Notes under the pieces: model-generated
Told to the model about the DNA's origin: nothing
What the model saw: only the letters and a program-made list of their open reading frames with translations
The model's database searches: none
In this document: positions 36,034 to 43,622 of the stretch, one piece after another
Layout of the letters: every line of letters begins with the position of its first letter
How positions within the stretch are numbered: position 1 is the first letter of the stretch
Made by a program: the position numbers and the translations under genes
NCBI GenBank assembly: GCA_016792685.1
Contig: JAEULQ010000069.1
Location: 1 to 51,218 of the forward strand
From: Tabrizicola sp.
GTDB lineage: Bacteria; Pseudomonadota; Alphaproteobacteria; Rhodobacterales; Rhodobacteraceae
DNA length: 51,218 nucleotides
Reading direction: 5' to 3'

Positions 36034-36678
36034 ATGACGATGACCCAGACAGAACGCGGCTGGCGCGGAACACCGGATGTTTGGCTTGATGCCGCCTATG
36101 AGCTTCTGGTCGAAGCCGGGGTCGAGGCAGTCAAGGTGATGCCGCTGGCCGAAAGGCTTGGCCTCTCGCGCACATCGTTCTACTGGCACTTTGCGGACCG
36201 CGAGGCGCTGCTGGCGGGTTTGGTCGAAAGATGGCGGGCCAAGAACACCGGCAGTCTGGTTGCGTGCTGCGAGGCCCCCGCCGCAACCATCGCCGAAGCC
36301 ATGCTCAATCTGATCGACTGCTGGGTGGACCCGGGCCTTTTCGACAGCCGGTTGGAGTTCGCGATGCGGACCTGGTCCTTGACCGACCCTGCTGTCGAGG
36401 CAGCAATGGCCGATGCTGATTCCAGGCGGATTGCGGCCATCACTGCGCTGTTCCGGCGGTTTGGCTATCCGGAAACCGAGGCGGACACCCGGGCGCGGAC
36501 GCTATACCTGACCCAGGTGGGCTATATAGCCTTGCGGTCAAGCGAGAGTTTCGATGTCCGCATGGGGCGGATCCCGGCCTATGTCCTGACCTTTTCCGGG
36601 GTTGCCCCAAGCCCCGCGGAAATCGCCGCCTTTCGCGACCGCCACGCGGTCAGGACAGACGCAGAAGCAGGGACATGA
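36034..36678 (+). CDS. TetR-family transcriptional regulator
   Basis: A 214-residue protein whose N-terminal helix-turn-helix (DVWLDAAYELLVEAGVEAVKV, PLAERLGLSRTSFYWHFADREALLAGLV) is typical of TetR regulators. The C-terminal ligand domain is not family-specific. It is divergent from the flavin oxidoreductase and probably represses it through the palindrome between them. Its 3' end overlaps the convergent MarR gene by 29 bases. Confidence 0.9.
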   Translation: MTMTQTERGWRGTPDVWLDAAYELLVEAGVEAVKVMPLAERLGLSRTSFYWHFADREALLAGLVERWRAKNTGSLVACCEAPAATIAEAMLNLIDCWVDPGLFDSRLEFAMRTWSLTDPAVEAAMADADSRRIAAITALFRRFGYPETEADTRARTLYLTQVGYIALRSSESFDVRMGRIPAYVLTFSGVAPSPAEIAAFRDRHAVRTDAEAGT

Positions 36679-37069
36679 GAAGCCGCGCCTCGTCCTTGGT
36701 CAGCGGCGCAACGGTTTCGGCCGAGACCTGAAGCGCTGTCTTCAGCCTTGCGGCGAAAAGCTGGTTTCCAGCTTCCGTCAGGGTGACGGTCAGGCGCCGC
36801 CGGTCGGAAAGGTCCGCCGTCGTGGCGACATAGCCAAGCTTGGCAAGCCGGTCGACGACCCCCTTGATCGTCGCTGCATCCATGGCTGTCGCCCGGCCGA
36901 GGTGGTTCTGCGACAGGGGGCCGGTTTCGGCCAGACGCGCCATGACGGCAAACTGGGTTGTCGTGACCTCGGGGATTGCGGCGGCAAAGATCGCCAGATG
37001 CCGCTGCGTCACCCGACGCAGGACATAGCCAATCTGGTCATCGAGACGATAGTCGGACGTGTCAGTCAT
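36650..37069 (-). CDS. MarR-family transcriptional regulator
   Basis: A 139-residue winged-helix regulator. Helices around QIGYVLRRVTQRHLAIFAAAI and TQFAVMARLAETGPLSQNHLGRA, and the wing DRRRLTVTLTEAG, are canonical. I use the ATG at 37069 (MTDTSDYRLDDQ). It is divergent from the molybdenum hydroxylase operon, so it is the likely ligand-responsive regulator of that operon, probably sensing the aromatic substrate or a product as MarR proteins do. Confidence 0.9.
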   Translation of the reverse strand: MTDTSDYRLDDQIGYVLRRVTQRHLAIFAAAIPEVTTTQFAVMARLAETGPLSQNHLGRATAMDAATIKGVVDRLAKLGYVATTADLSDRRRLTVTLTEAGNQLFAARLKTALQVSAETVAPLTKDEARLLMSLLLRLS

Positions 37070-37109
37070 GACTCCGCGATACGCGTTGCGTCGGCCGCAT
37101 GCAAGATTG

Positions 37110-37138
37110 TTGACAGAGTCGATTGACGTGCTCAATAT
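37110..37138 (+). promoter_or_regulatory. Promoter of the molybdenum hydroxylase operon with candidate MarR site
   Basis: TTGACA (37110 to 37115), 17 bases, then CAATAT (37133 to 37138) is a strong sigma-70 match. The inverted repeat ATTGA-CGTGC-TCAAT (37122 to 37136) overlaps the spacer and -10 and is a natural place for MarR binding. Transcription would begin near 37145. Confidence 0.6.
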
Positions 37139-37145
37139 CGTTTCT

Positions 37146-37997
37146 ATGCAAATGAAATCGGGGTCTGCCGTGCTGGACTACTCCCGACCGAAATCCCTGG
37201 ACGAGGCGCTGCGGACGCTCGCGGGCGGTGATTGGCGGGTGCTGGCCGGGGGGACCGATCTTTACCCGGTGGCGGGGCCCCGGCTTGCGGGGCCGGTGCT
37301 GGATGTCACGGCGATTCCCGGATTTTCGGGACTGTCCGGCGATCAGGACTTGCGGATCGGGGCCGCGACGACCTGGACCGATATTGCCAATGCGAATTTG
37401 CCGGAGGCGGCGCGGGCCCTGCAACAGGCGGCGCGGCAGATCGGCGGGCGGCAGGTGCAGAACGCCGGGACGATTGGCGGCAATCTTTGCAATGCCTCAC
37501 CTGCCGCAGACGGCGTACCGCCGCTTCTGGCCCTTGGGGCCGAGGTCGAGTTGGTCTCGGCCGCAGGCACGCGGCGGCTTGGATTGCAGGACTTTCTGCT
37601 TGGCCCGCGCCGGACCGCCCTGCGCACAGGCGAAATCCTGGCCGCCATCGTGGTTCCGGGGTCCGGGCTGCGCGGGCGATCGGCTTTCGTGAAACTTGGG
37701 GCGCGGTCGCATCTGGTGATCTCGATCGCGATGGTTGCGGCCCGGCTGGCGGTCGATGGGGATCGGGTAACGGAAGCCGCCATCGCGGTTGGCGCGGCTT
37801 CGCCCGTCGCTGTGCGATTGCCACAGGTCGAAGCCGCCCTGGTGGGAGCCAGGGTTGCCGAGGCTGCACTGCGGGTGACGTCGGCGGATGTGGTGGCCTC
37901 TCTTGCGCCGATCGACGACGTGCGGGCGACGGCTGCCTATCGGCGCGCGGCGGTGGCCGAACTTGTGCGGCGCGCGGTGAGCGAGGCCCTGGCATGA
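37146..37997 (+). CDS. Molybdenum hydroxylase FAD-binding subunit (CoxM/XdhB-like)
   Basis: Carries electrons from the iron-sulfur subunit to the acceptor through FAD. The PCMH-type FAD motifs VLAGGTDLYPVA and QNAGTIGGNLCNASPAADG are present, with the C-terminal CO-dehydrogenase flavoprotein domain (AFVKLGARSHLVISIAMVAARL). The start is uncertain: the ATG at 37146 would be almost leaderless given the promoter position, while a GTG at 37170 with GGGG upstream would give a product starting at VLDYSRPKSLDEAL. The stop overlaps the next gene (ATGA), so both subunits are coupled. Confidence 0.88.
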   Translation: MQMKSGSAVLDYSRPKSLDEALRTLAGGDWRVLAGGTDLYPVAGPRLAGPVLDVTAIPGFSGLSGDQDLRIGAATTWTDIANANLPEAARALQQAARQIGGRQVQNAGTIGGNLCNASPAADGVPPLLALGAEVELVSAAGTRRLGLQDFLLGPRRTALRTGEILAAIVVPGSGLRGRSAFVKLGARSHLVISIAMVAARLAVDGDRVTEAAIAVGAASPVAVRLPQVEAALVGARVAEAALRVTSADVVASLAPIDDVRATAAYRRAAVAELVRRAVSEALA

Positions 37998-40666
37998 TCG
38001 CCTTTTCGCTCAATGGCCGGGAGGTCGAGGTCGAAGCGCCACCTGCCGAGCGGCTGTCGGAAGTCCTGCGCGAGCGGCTTGGCATGGTCGGGACCAAGGT
38101 TGGCTGCGATGCCGGCGATTGCGGGGCCTGCACGGTCCTTCTGGACGGGGCCTCGGTCTGCGCATGTCTGACGCCAGTGGCGCAGGCGGAAGGGCGCAAG
38201 GTCACGACGGTCGAGGGCAACACCCCCACGCTGGCCCGACTTCGCGCCGCGTTTCTGGCCCATGGCGCAGCGCAATGCGGGATCTGTACGCCCGGAATGC
38301 TGATGTCGGCGGCGGAACTTCTGGAGGAGACCCCGAAGCCCACGGCGGATAAGGTCGAGGCTGCGCTTGGCGGGGTTCTGTGCCGTTGCACCGGATATCG
38401 CAGCATCATTGCGGCAGTGGTTTCCGCCGGTCAGGAGGCGCTGGCCCCGACCGTAGCCGATGGGGTCGGCGCTTCGGTGCAAAGGCTTGATGGCGCGGCC
38501 AAAGTGGCGGGGGACAGCTTCGGGGCCGATGCCTGGCCCTCGGGCGCGCTGGTGGTTAAGGCGGTGCGTTCGCCCCATCCCCATGCCGGATTCGAGTTTG
38601 GGGATCTGGATGCCTACCGTGCCCGGCCCGGTGTGGCAGCCGTCTTCACCGCAGCCGATATCCCTGGCCGCAATGCCTTTTCCGTGATCCCGCCCTTTGC
38701 CGACCAGCCCGCGATCGCCGCCTCGCCCGCCCGGTTCCGGGGCGAATGCGTGGCGCTCGTGGCCTTTGACGCCGGGGCGGAGCCCGACCTTGCGGGTTTC
38801 CCGATCACCTGGACGCCCTTGCCTGCCCTTGCCTTACCTGCCGAGGCCGAGGTCGGGGCGCTGCTCCATCCGAACCGCCCCGGCAATCTCTTGATCGAGG
38901 GGCGGGTCATCAAGGGCGATGCCGCCGCCGCGCTCGCCGCCAGCGCCCATGTCGTCGAAGGCGGGATGACCACGGGGTTTGTCGAACACGCCTATATCGA
39001 GCCCGAGGCCGGCGCGGCATGGATGGAGGGCGAGACCCTGGTCATTCGTGCCTGCACCCAGGCACCGGGCATGGACCGCGAGGACACCGCGGCAATCCTG
39101 GGCCTGCCGATGGAGCGAGTGCGCATCATCCCCTCCGCCGTGGGCGGGGGGTTCGGGTCAAAACTCGACATCTCGCTGCAACCCCTGATCGGTCTGGTGA
39201 CGCTGAAGACCGGACGGCCCAGCCGGATGATCTATTCGCGCCACGAAAGCATGACCTCGACCACCAAGCGCCACCCGGCGGAAATGCGGGGGCGCATCGG
39301 CTGCGACGCTTCGGGCCGGATCACCGGGATCGAGTTCGAGGGGCGCTTCAACACCGGGGCCTATTCCAGCTGGGGCCCGACCGTCGCGAACCGGGTGCCG
39401 GTGCATGTCTCGGGGCCGTATTTCACGCCCGCGATTACCGCCAGGGCCCGGGCAATCCACACCCATGGGCCGGTTTCCGGCGCCTTCCGGGGCTTCGGCG
39501 TGCCGCAAGGTGCGCTGTGGCAAGAGACGCTTTATGACCGGCTGGCCGACAAGGCCGGGCTGGACCGGCTGGAGTTCCGGATCCTGAACGCGCTTCGCGA
39601 CGGCGATGCCTCGGCCACGGGGCAGGTCTTGCGGGCCACTGGCATCCATGACTGCCTGACGGCCCTGCGGCCCCACTGGACCCGCGCTTTGGCCGAGGCC
39701 AAAGGCCAGCCAGGCCGCGGGGTCGGTGTCGCCTCCTGCTGGTACGGCTGCGGGAATACCGCGCTGCCGAACCCTTCGACCATCCGCATCGGCCTGTCGC
39801 CGAAGGGAGAGGTCGTGCTGCATCAGGGCGCAACCGACATCGGCCAGGGCTCGAACACCGTCATCGCCCAGATCGCCGCCGAGGCACTGGGCCTGCCACT
39901 TGCCGCCTTCCGACTGATCGGCCCGGATACCGGACTGACTCCCGATGCGGGCAAGACCTCGGCCAGCCGCCAGACCTATGTTTCGGGCCGCGCCGCCAAG
40001 GCTGCGGCCGAGAAGTTGCGGGGCGAGCTTCTGCGTCGGGCGAATGCGGGCGAGGGGGCAACGCTGGCACTGGAAGGGGCGGAACTTGTGGTTCGGGACC
40101 GGGGAACGACCACCCGCATCGACCTCGCCGCCCTGCCGCCCGATGCCCATGGCCATTCCGTTACGACCGAGGCGAGCTATGACCCGCCGACCACAGCCCT
40201 TGATGCGAACGGGCAGGGTGCGCCCTATGCCGTCTACGGCTACGGCGCGCAGATGGTGGAGTTGGAGGTCGACCGGGCACTTGGGACGGTAAAGCTTCTG
40301 AAGATCACCGCCGCGCATGATCTGGGCCGGGCCATCAACCCGATGCTCGCGCGGGGGCAGATCGAGGGCGGGATCGCCCAGGGCATCGGTCTTGCCCTGA
40401 TGGAGGAATACCTGCCGGGCCGGACCGAGAACCTGCACGATTACCTGATCCCGACTTTCGGCGATGTCCCCCCGATCGAAAGCCTGCTGATCGAGGTCCC
40501 CGACCCCGAAGGCCCGTACGGTGCCAAGGGCCTTGGCGAACATGTGCTGATCCCGACCGCCCCCGCGATCCTGAATGCGATCCGCCATGCGACCGGCGCC
40601 GAGATCACCCGGGTCCCGGCCCTGCCGCATCGGGTTCTTGAAGCCCTGGAGGGCCGCGATGACTGA
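37994..40666 (+). CDS. Molybdenum hydroxylase, fused 2Fe-2S and molybdopterin subunits
   Basis: An 890-residue fusion. Residues 1 to 150 bind two [2Fe-2S] clusters: C38, C43, C46, C58 (plant-ferredoxin type) and C95, C98, C130, C132 (CGICTPGM, LCRCTGY). From about 160 the XDH-type Moco domain follows, with VGGGFGSKLD, GAFRGFGVPQGALWQE, TDIGQGSNT and the active-site Glu in KGLGEHVLIPTAPA. The enzyme hydroxylates a carbon next to a ring nitrogen using water. The AFRGFGVPQ loop groups it with purine/nicotinate-type enzymes and not with CO dehydrogenase. It overlaps the next gene by eight bases. The substrate is unknown; context suggests an N-heteroaromatic acid. Confidence 0.88.
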   Translation: MIAFSLNGREVEVEAPPAERLSEVLRERLGMVGTKVGCDAGDCGACTVLLDGASVCACLTPVAQAEGRKVTTVEGNTPTLARLRAAFLAHGAAQCGICTPGMLMSAAELLEETPKPTADKVEAALGGVLCRCTGYRSIIAAVVSAGQEALAPTVADGVGASVQRLDGAAKVAGDSFGADAWPSGALVVKAVRSPHPHAGFEFGDLDAYRARPGVAAVFTAADIPGRNAFSVIPPFADQPAIAASPARFRGECVALVAFDAGAEPDLAGFPITWTPLPALALPAEAEVGALLHPNRPGNLLIEGRVIKGDAAAALAASAHVVEGGMTTGFVEHAYIEPEAGAAWMEGETLVIRACTQAPGMDREDTAAILGLPMERVRIIPSAVGGGFGSKLDISLQPLIGLVTLKTGRPSRMIYSRHESMTSTTKRHPAEMRGRIGCDASGRITGIEFEGRFNTGAYSSWGPTVANRVPVHVSGPYFTPAITARARAIHTHGPVSGAFRGFGVPQGALWQETLYDRLADKAGLDRLEFRILNALRDGDASATGQVLRATGIHDCLTALRPHWTRALAEAKGQPGRGVGVASCWYGCGNTALPNPSTIRIGLSPKGEVVLHQGATDIGQGSNTVIAQIAAEALGLPLAAFRLIGPDTGLTPDAGKTSASRQTYVSGRAAKAAAEKLRGELLRRANAGEGATLALEGAELVVRDRGTTTRIDLAALPPDAHGHSVTTEASYDPPTTALDANGQGAPYAVYGYGAQMVELEVDRALGTVKLLKITAAHDLGRAINPMLARGQIEGGIAQGIGLALMEEYLPGRTENLHDYLIPTFGDVPPIESLLIEVPDPEGPYGAKGLGEHVLIPTAPAILNAIRHATGAEITRVPALPHRVLEALEGRDD

Positions 40667-42095
40667 CGCCCCCGAAAAGATCCGCTGCGATGCCTGCCCG
40701 GTGATGTGCTACATCGCGCCGGGCCAGACCGGGGCCTGCGACCGTTATGCCAATGCCGACGGTCGGATCGTGCGCACCGACCCGGTGGTGATGCTGTCCC
40801 ATGCCGTCGAGGCCGGGGGCCGTGTGGTGCCCTTTGCCGTGCGGGACTGGGACGGTTCACCTGTTCCGGCCGATGCTTTCGTGACCGGGATCGGCTCGGG
40901 CACCACTTACCCGGACTACAAGCCCGCGCCGTTTATCGTGTCCTCTCAAGTGGAGGGCGCGGATATGGTCACGGTGGTGACCGAGGCGATTTTCTCGTAC
41001 TGCGGGGTCAAATTGAAGATCGACACCGACCGCTTCCTTGGCCCGGAAGGCGCAGTCGTCCGGGTCGATGGCGAGCCTGTGGGCCATGTCACGACCGCCG
41101 AATACGGAAGCCAGATGCTGTCCCTTGGCGGGGTCCATCACCTGACCGGGGGCGGCAAGGCCGAGGGGCGGGTGACCTGTGCGGCCATGCTCGCACTTTG
41201 CAATGGCGAGGCGGTCGAGATGGAGATCGAGGGCGGCTCGCGCGTGGTCGTGCAGGCCGGGCAGGCGCCGGTGGTCGATGGGGTGCGGGAACGGCGCATG
41301 CGGGTCGGCTGCGGCTCGGCCACGATCGGGATGTTCGCGGTCCAGTGGAAGGGGCTGGTGGATGAGGTGGTGGTGGTCGACGACCACATCACCGGGGTCG
41401 TGAGTGAGCATCAGGCTGGGAAAGTGATCGGCTGGGAGCCGACGGGGATAAAGATCAAGGGGCACCGCTCGACGCCCGGGCGCTATTTCCGCGTCTCGGA
41501 GCCGGGGCTTGGTTGGGGCGGCACAAAGCTGACCGATCCGCTGGAGATCCTGGGCGAGTGGAACCCGAAGAAAGGTGCGCGGCCGGGACTGCGGCTGTTG
41601 ATGGTGTCCACCACGGGCGAGGAATTTGCCTATTACGTGCTGGACGAGGCGCTGCAGCCGGTGCGGCATGACTTGCCAGACCAGTTGAAGAAAAGCGTCG
41701 AACTCATTGACGAGAATTGCGAACCGTCGCTTTGTACGGTCCTCTTCGTGGGCGGGGCTGGGGGCAGCTTGCGGGCGGGGGTGACGAAGAACCCGGTGCG
41801 GCTGACCCGTTCGGTGCAGGGCGGGGTCACCCGGCTGACCTCGGGCGGGGCGGAGTGCTATATCTGGCCGGGCGGCGGGATCACCTTCATGGTCGATGTC
41901 ACGCGGCTACCGAAAGGGGCTTTCGGCTATGTTCCGACACCCGCATTGGTCGCGCCACTGGAGTTCACCCTGCCGCGCACCGATTATCTGGCGATGGGCG
42001 GGCATGAGGAGATGATCCGCACGCTGGACCAGTCGATGGCCGAGGGCGGGGAATACCCAACGGAAGCGAGGGTCGAGCCATGGCCCGAAGCGTGA
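40659..42095 (+). CDS. 6-hydroxynicotinate reductase-like iron-sulfur protein
   Basis: A 478-residue protein that I match from memory to proteins annotated 6-hydroxynicotinate reductase, which reduce the hydroxylated pyridine ring to a tetrahydro-oxo lactam in clostridial nicotinate fermentation. Cysteines C10, C13, C17 and C27 (RCDACPVMCYIAPGQTGACDRY) form a likely [4Fe-4S] site. The rest is soluble with glycine-rich loops and no other recognisable domain. An IGSGTTYPDYKP stretch resembles the (S/T)GA(S/T) flavinylation motif of ApbE targets, though imperfectly. GGAGG lies six bases before the ATG, which overlaps the hydroxylase gene. Family assignment is fair; the actual substrate is inferred from neighbours. 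Confidence 0.7.
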   Translation: MTDAPEKIRCDACPVMCYIAPGQTGACDRYANADGRIVRTDPVVMLSHAVEAGGRVVPFAVRDWDGSPVPADAFVTGIGSGTTYPDYKPAPFIVSSQVEGADMVTVVTEAIFSYCGVKLKIDTDRFLGPEGAVVRVDGEPVGHVTTAEYGSQMLSLGGVHHLTGGGKAEGRVTCAAMLALCNGEAVEMEIEGGSRVVVQAGQAPVVDGVRERRMRVGCGSATIGMFAVQWKGLVDEVVVVDDHITGVVSEHQAGKVIGWEPTGIKIKGHRSTPGRYFRVSEPGLGWGGTKLTDPLEILGEWNPKKGARPGLRLLMVSTTGEEFAYYVLDEALQPVRHDLPDQLKKSVELIDENCEPSLCTVLFVGGAGGSLRAGVTKNPVRLTRSVQGGVTRLTSGGAECYIWPGGGITFMVDVTRLPKGAFGYVPTPALVAPLEFTLPRTDYLAMGGHEEMIRTLDQSMAEGGEYPTEARVEPWPEA

Positions 42096-42114
42096 CCGGG
42101 GTCCGTGAAATCGC

Positions 42115-42140
42115 GCAGCCGCACGGACGCGCGCGGCTGC
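42115..42140 (+). other. Stem-loop after the reductase gene
   Basis: Arms GCAGCCGC and GCGGCTGC flank a ten-base loop. It lies 20 bases after the reductase stop in a stretch (42096 to 42229) that has an open frame but weak third-position GC bias, which is why I treat the stretch as untranslated. Confidence 0.45.
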
Positions 42141-42229
42141 AAGACCGTGTCTCGCCTCTGGCCTGCGGCCAACCGGCTCGGGGTGCCTTCGGCGGGGATG
42201 TTCCGCGAAAGACGAGTCAGGGGGCGGTT

Positions 42230-43048
42230 GTGGCCCTTCTGCCGGACGGACGGCTGCATCTTCAGCACGGTCCGATCGACATCGTGGCCGAGGCCTTTGG
42301 CGCGCCAGTCGCAGTCCGGGCAGCCTATGCCCGGGCGGCGGGGCGATTTGCGACGGTGCTGGAGGAACTGGTGGCCGAGCTTCCCGCGCTCCGGTCAGAG
42401 GATAGGCCGGTCCAGGGCATCATCGCCCGCCGGATGGCAGCGGCGGTGGCCCCGTTCCGGCCGGCTTTCATTACCCCCATGGCGGCAGTGGCAGGGGCGG
42501 TGGCCGAGGAGGTGCTGGGCGCGCTGACGGGCCCGGGGATTGCCCGGGCCTATGTCAACAACGGCGGGGATATCGCCGTCTGGCTGGGACCGGGGGAGCG
42601 CGTGACCTGTGCTCTGGCCGCGACGGGCGGGATGGACCGTGTTACTGTGCACGAAGTGGATCCGGTGCGGGGGATTGCCACATCGGGCTGGCGGGGACGG
42701 AGCGTTTCTCTGGGGATCGCGGATGCGGTAACGGCTCTGGCCCGGACGGCGGCGATGGCGGATGCGGCGGCGACGATGATCGCCAATGCGGTCGATCTGA
42801 CCCATCCCAATATCGGGCGGCGACCGGCGCGGGAGTTGCAGTGTGACAGTGATCTTGGCGAGCGGCTGGTCACGGTCTCGGTCCCCCGGCTGTCGGCTTC
42901 GGAGCGGGCAGAGGCGCTGGAGGCCGGGCTCCGGGCGGCGGAAGGCTTCCGGGCGCGCGGTTTGATTGAAGGGGCGGCGCTTTTCCTGCAGGGTGAGTTG
43001 CGGGTGTCGGGCGCTTTGGCCCTGGGGCGGGAGGATGCAAGTGACTGA
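42230..43048 (+). CDS. UPF0280 family protein, ApbE-like
   Basis: A 272-residue protein starting VALLPDGRLHLQHGPIDIVAEAFG, which is where UPF0280 homology normally begins. The NNGGDIAVWL and AMADAAATMIANAV segments parallel the GGD and the late ADA(L/A)AT motif of ApbE FAD:protein FMN transferases, so the fold is probably shared. The GTG at 42230 with AGGGGG upstream is my preferred start. An ATG at 42080, overlapping the reductase by 16 bases, would add 50 residues with atypical codon use. Its place beside an iron-sulfur reductase suggests a cofactor-attachment role, which is inference. Confidence 0.78.
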   Translation: MALLPDGRLHLQHGPIDIVAEAFGAPVAVRAAYARAAGRFATVLEELVAELPALRSEDRPVQGIIARRMAAAVAPFRPAFITPMAAVAGAVAEEVLGALTGPGIARAYVNNGGDIAVWLGPGERVTCALAATGGMDRVTVHEVDPVRGIATSGWRGRSVSLGIADAVTALARTAAMADAAATMIANAVDLTHPNIGRRPARELQCDSDLGERLVTVSVPRLSASERAEALEAGLRAAEGFRARGLIEGAALFLQGELRVSGALALGREDASD

Positions 43049-43622
43049 TTTCGCAGTGCGCAAGATCGTGGTTCAGTTGGAAGAGATCCGGCATGAGGGC
43101 GGGCCTTTGGTCACGCCAGCGCCGGTGAGGGGTGCAATCTACGCGATCTGCGCGAACCCTTTCGCCGGCCGTTTCGAGCCGGATCTGCAGCCGGCGATGG
43201 AGGTGCTGAAACCCCTGGCCCTGGAGCTGACCGACCGACTGGTGGCGGCCCTTGGTGGGCGCGAGGGGATCGACGCCTATGGCAAGGGGGCGATCGTCGG
43301 CGAGAATGGCGAAAGCGAACATGGCGCGCTCTGGCATGTCGCAGGCGGCTACGGGATGCGCGACCGGCTGGGCGAGTGCCGGGCCATCGTGCCTTCGGCA
43401 ATGAAGGTCGCGGGCCTGGGGGCGACGCTGGACATACCTCTGGGCCATCTGAACGCGGCCTATGTCCGGTCGCGCTTCGACGTGATCACGGTGGCCTGCG
43501 CCGATGGACCGCGGGCGAATGAGGTCCTTTTCGCGCTGGCCATGGCGCGGGGCGGGCGCGTGCACAGCCGGATGGGCGGACTGGAGATCCATCAGGTCAA
43601 GGGGGAGGACGGGTTGCGGTGA
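43041..43622 (+). CDS. DUF1185 'amino acid synthesis' family protein
   Basis: A 193-residue protein matching the PF06684 (AA_synth, DUF1185) family, whose known structures have a chorismate-mutase-like fold and unknown activity. Visible conserved segments are VQLEEIRHEGG, CANPFAGRFEPDL, YGKGAIVGENGESEHGALWH and LNAAYVRSRFDVITV. I use the GTG at 43041 because GGGAGG lies six bases upstream; an ATG at 43035 is in frame but sits directly against that site. It overlaps both neighbours. Members often sit with amidohydrolases and ABC importers in catabolic clusters, as here. Confidence 0.8.
   Translation: MTDFAVRKIVVQLEEIRHEGGPLVTPAPVRGAIYAICANPFAGRFEPDLQPAMEVLKPLALELTDRLVAALGGREGIDAYGKGAIVGENGESEHGALWHVAGGYGMRDRLGECRAIVPSAMKVAGLGATLDIPLGHLNAAYVRSRFDVITVACADGPRANEVLFALAMARGGRVHSRMGGLEIHQVKGEDGLR

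Noticed and set aside
39158-40630. 490-codon minus-strand frame inside the molybdenum hydroxylase gene
   Set aside because: Antisense shadow of a gene with intact cofactor motifs; no recognisable domain or ribosome site.
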